From positions 124,001-188,000 of the forward strand of contig NZ_RCCV01000005.1 in assembly GCF_003664255.1 (NCBI RefSeq): a DNA stretch of 64,000 bases, given 5' to 3'. Of this stretch, positions 63,155 to 64,000 are shown one piece after another. Made by a program: the position numbers and the translations under genes. The notes beneath the pieces were generated by a model that was given only the letters and a program-made list of their open reading frames with translations, made no database searches and was not told the origin of the DNA. Source of the DNA: Micromonospora sp. M71_S20. GTDB lineage: Bacteria; Actinomycetota; Actinomycetes; Mycobacteriales; Micromonosporaceae. The first letter of the stretch is position 1; every line of letters begins with the position of its first letter.

Positions 63155-63319
63155 ATGAGCGACGACGCTCCAGCCGAGAGCCGAGGCGAGCAGATCCAGC
63201 AGGCGGAACAGGAAGCGGCGCGACGGCGGATTCTCGCGCAGGCTGTGGCGGATCGAATACCAGCCGAGGAGACGACCCGGGCTGTACCGGATCGGCGGTG
63301 GCGTCGTGGACGGCATTGA
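63155..63319 (+). CDS. Small charged hypothetical protein (54 aa)
   Basis: ATG 63155 has GGAGG 5 nt upstream. The protein is Glu/Gln/Ala/Arg-rich and helical (AESRGEQIQQAEQEAARRRI), with an Arg-rich end. No family recognised. Its last 14 bp overlap the start of the next regulator, so the two are probably translated together; it may be a partner or antirepressor, by position only. Confidence 0.55.
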   Translation: MSDDAPAESRGEQIQQAEQEAARRRILAQAVADRIPAEETTRAVPDRRWRRGRH

Positions 63320-64000
63320 GTTGTTGCCGGTGGGTCGGCGGGTGGCGTACTGGCGGGGGCGGCGCAAGCTGTCGCAGCAGGTGTTGGCGGATCGGTTGGG
63401 TAAGTCGAAGAGCTGGGTGGACAAGGTCGAGCGGGGCGTGCGTTCGCTGGACAAGGTGTCGACCCTTCAGGAAATCGCCGCCGTACTGCGCATCGACACG
63501 GCGGTGCTGCTCGGCCGGGACATCCAGCCGACCGAGGCTGCCGAGCGTGTCGAGGGTGTGGAGCGGATCCGGGCGGCTCTGTCGACGTACGAGATTGCGT
63601 TGGAGCGCCCGGCGGCCCACGGTGTGCTGCCGGTCGACCGGTTGGTGCGGCAGGCCGCACACGTGTGGACGACCTTTCAGCACGCCCGCTACCCGCAGGT
63701 GGTCGACCTGGTGCCGGGGCTACTGGCCGAGGCGCAGCGCACCCATACCCGCGACCCCGGCGCCGGACGGGTGCCGCTGGTGGAGGCGTACCGGGTGACC
63801 GGGTCGGTGTTGGTAAAGCTCGACGCCCCCGACGTGGCGTGGCTGGCCGTAGACCGGGCGATGCTCGCCGCCACCGGCGACCGGGTGCTGGTGGCTGCGG
63901 CTGCGGTGCAGCTCGGGCAAGTGTTGCGTGCCTCGGGCCGGGCGCGGGTGGCGAAATCGGTGATGCTGAGCGCCGCGTACCGCATCGCGCCACCGGTGAG
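63306..64000 (+). CDS. XRE-family regulator (partial, runs off the window)
   Basis: Open from GTG 63306 to the window end (231 codons seen). Helix-turn-helix at about 10-66 (VAYWRGRRKLSQQVLADRLG, KSKSWVDKVERGVRSLDKVS) followed by a helical repeat domain similar in style to the divergent regulator at 61882. Its third-position GC is lower than in the core genes, consistent with acquisition. The 3' end lies outside the window. Confidence 0.85.
   Translation, partial: MDGIELLPVGRRVAYWRGRRKLSQQVLADRLGKSKSWVDKVERGVRSLDKVSTLQEIAAVLRIDTAVLLGRDIQPTEAAERVEGVERIRAALSTYEIALERPAAHGVLPVDRLVRQAAHVWTTFQHARYPQVVDLVPGLLAEAQRTHTRDPGAGRVPLVEAYRVTGSVLVKLDAPDVAWLAVDRAMLAATGDRVLVAAAAVQLGQVLRASGRARVAKSVMLSAAYRIAPPV

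Overview
The window is chromosomal DNA from a high-GC actinobacterium, most likely a member of the Micromonosporaceae (Micromonospora, Salinispora or a relative). The evidence is the extreme third-position GC, frequent GTG starts, many leaderless-type promoters, mycothiol/DinB-like and WhiB proteins, and gene order that matches Mycobacterium tuberculosis in two blocks (as I recall the H37Rv map). Block 1 is the hpt - tilS - zinc metalloprotease - dacB - ppa neighbourhood (Rv3624c-Rv3628), here with ftsH and folE next to it. Block 2 is marP - NUDIX - thioredoxin - nth ... crp ... MBL - ridA - small DUF4177-like gene - two ArsA-like ATPases - whiB4 - ponA2 - metallophosphoesterase (Rv3671c-Rv3683).

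Layout. 1-4.2 kb: secretion-flavoured genes (a 3' gene fragment, a single-pass NTF2-like membrane protein, a large FtsK/SpoIIIE-like protein with degenerate nucleotide-binding motifs, and an overlapping membrane/coiled-coil partner). 4.3-15.9 kb: folE, ftsH, hpt, a tiny membrane protein, a GlxA-type regulator, gamma-glutamyltransferase, tilS, metalloprotease, dacB and ppa. 15.9-22.9 kb: a reduced type VII secretion core, eccD divergent from eccC, followed by mycP, with no eccB, eccE or WXG100 gene in view. 23-27.2 kb: PAP2 phosphatase, the acid-resistance protease MarP, a NUDIX hydrolase, a TlpA lipoprotein and endonuclease III, the last three translationally coupled. 27.2-49.8 kb: a mixed insert relative to mycobacteria, with CapA, CbiZ, Crp, a phosphoesterase, a seven-gene TetR/AtuA/acyl-CoA carboxylase catabolic operon (31-40.3 kb), an exported tripeptidyl peptidase, a Ser/Thr kinase, and a class III nucleotide cyclase/AAA/TPR protein coupled to an MBL hydrolase. 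49.9-59.2 kb: ridA, the ArsA pair, whiB4, ponA2, yqeY-like gene, phosphoesterase and tRNA-Pro(CGG).

The tRNA-Pro is the edge of a decaying accessory island (59.1 kb to the window end). It holds the last ~50 codons of a tyrosine integrase, a cytochrome P450 divergent from a DUF5988-like small protein, a truncated gene fused to a frameshifted IS256-type transposase relic, and two divergent XRE regulators.

Regulation readable from sequence: about fifteen genes have a -10-like hexamer (mostly TANNNT) 6-8 nt before an ATG/GTG, the pattern of leaderless transcripts. A 14-bp hairpin lies between ftsH and folE where no conventional folE start exists at the likely true N-terminus. A palindrome overlaps the tetR -35. 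Several perfect hairpins act as likely terminators. I saw no CRISPR array, no rRNA and only one tRNA.
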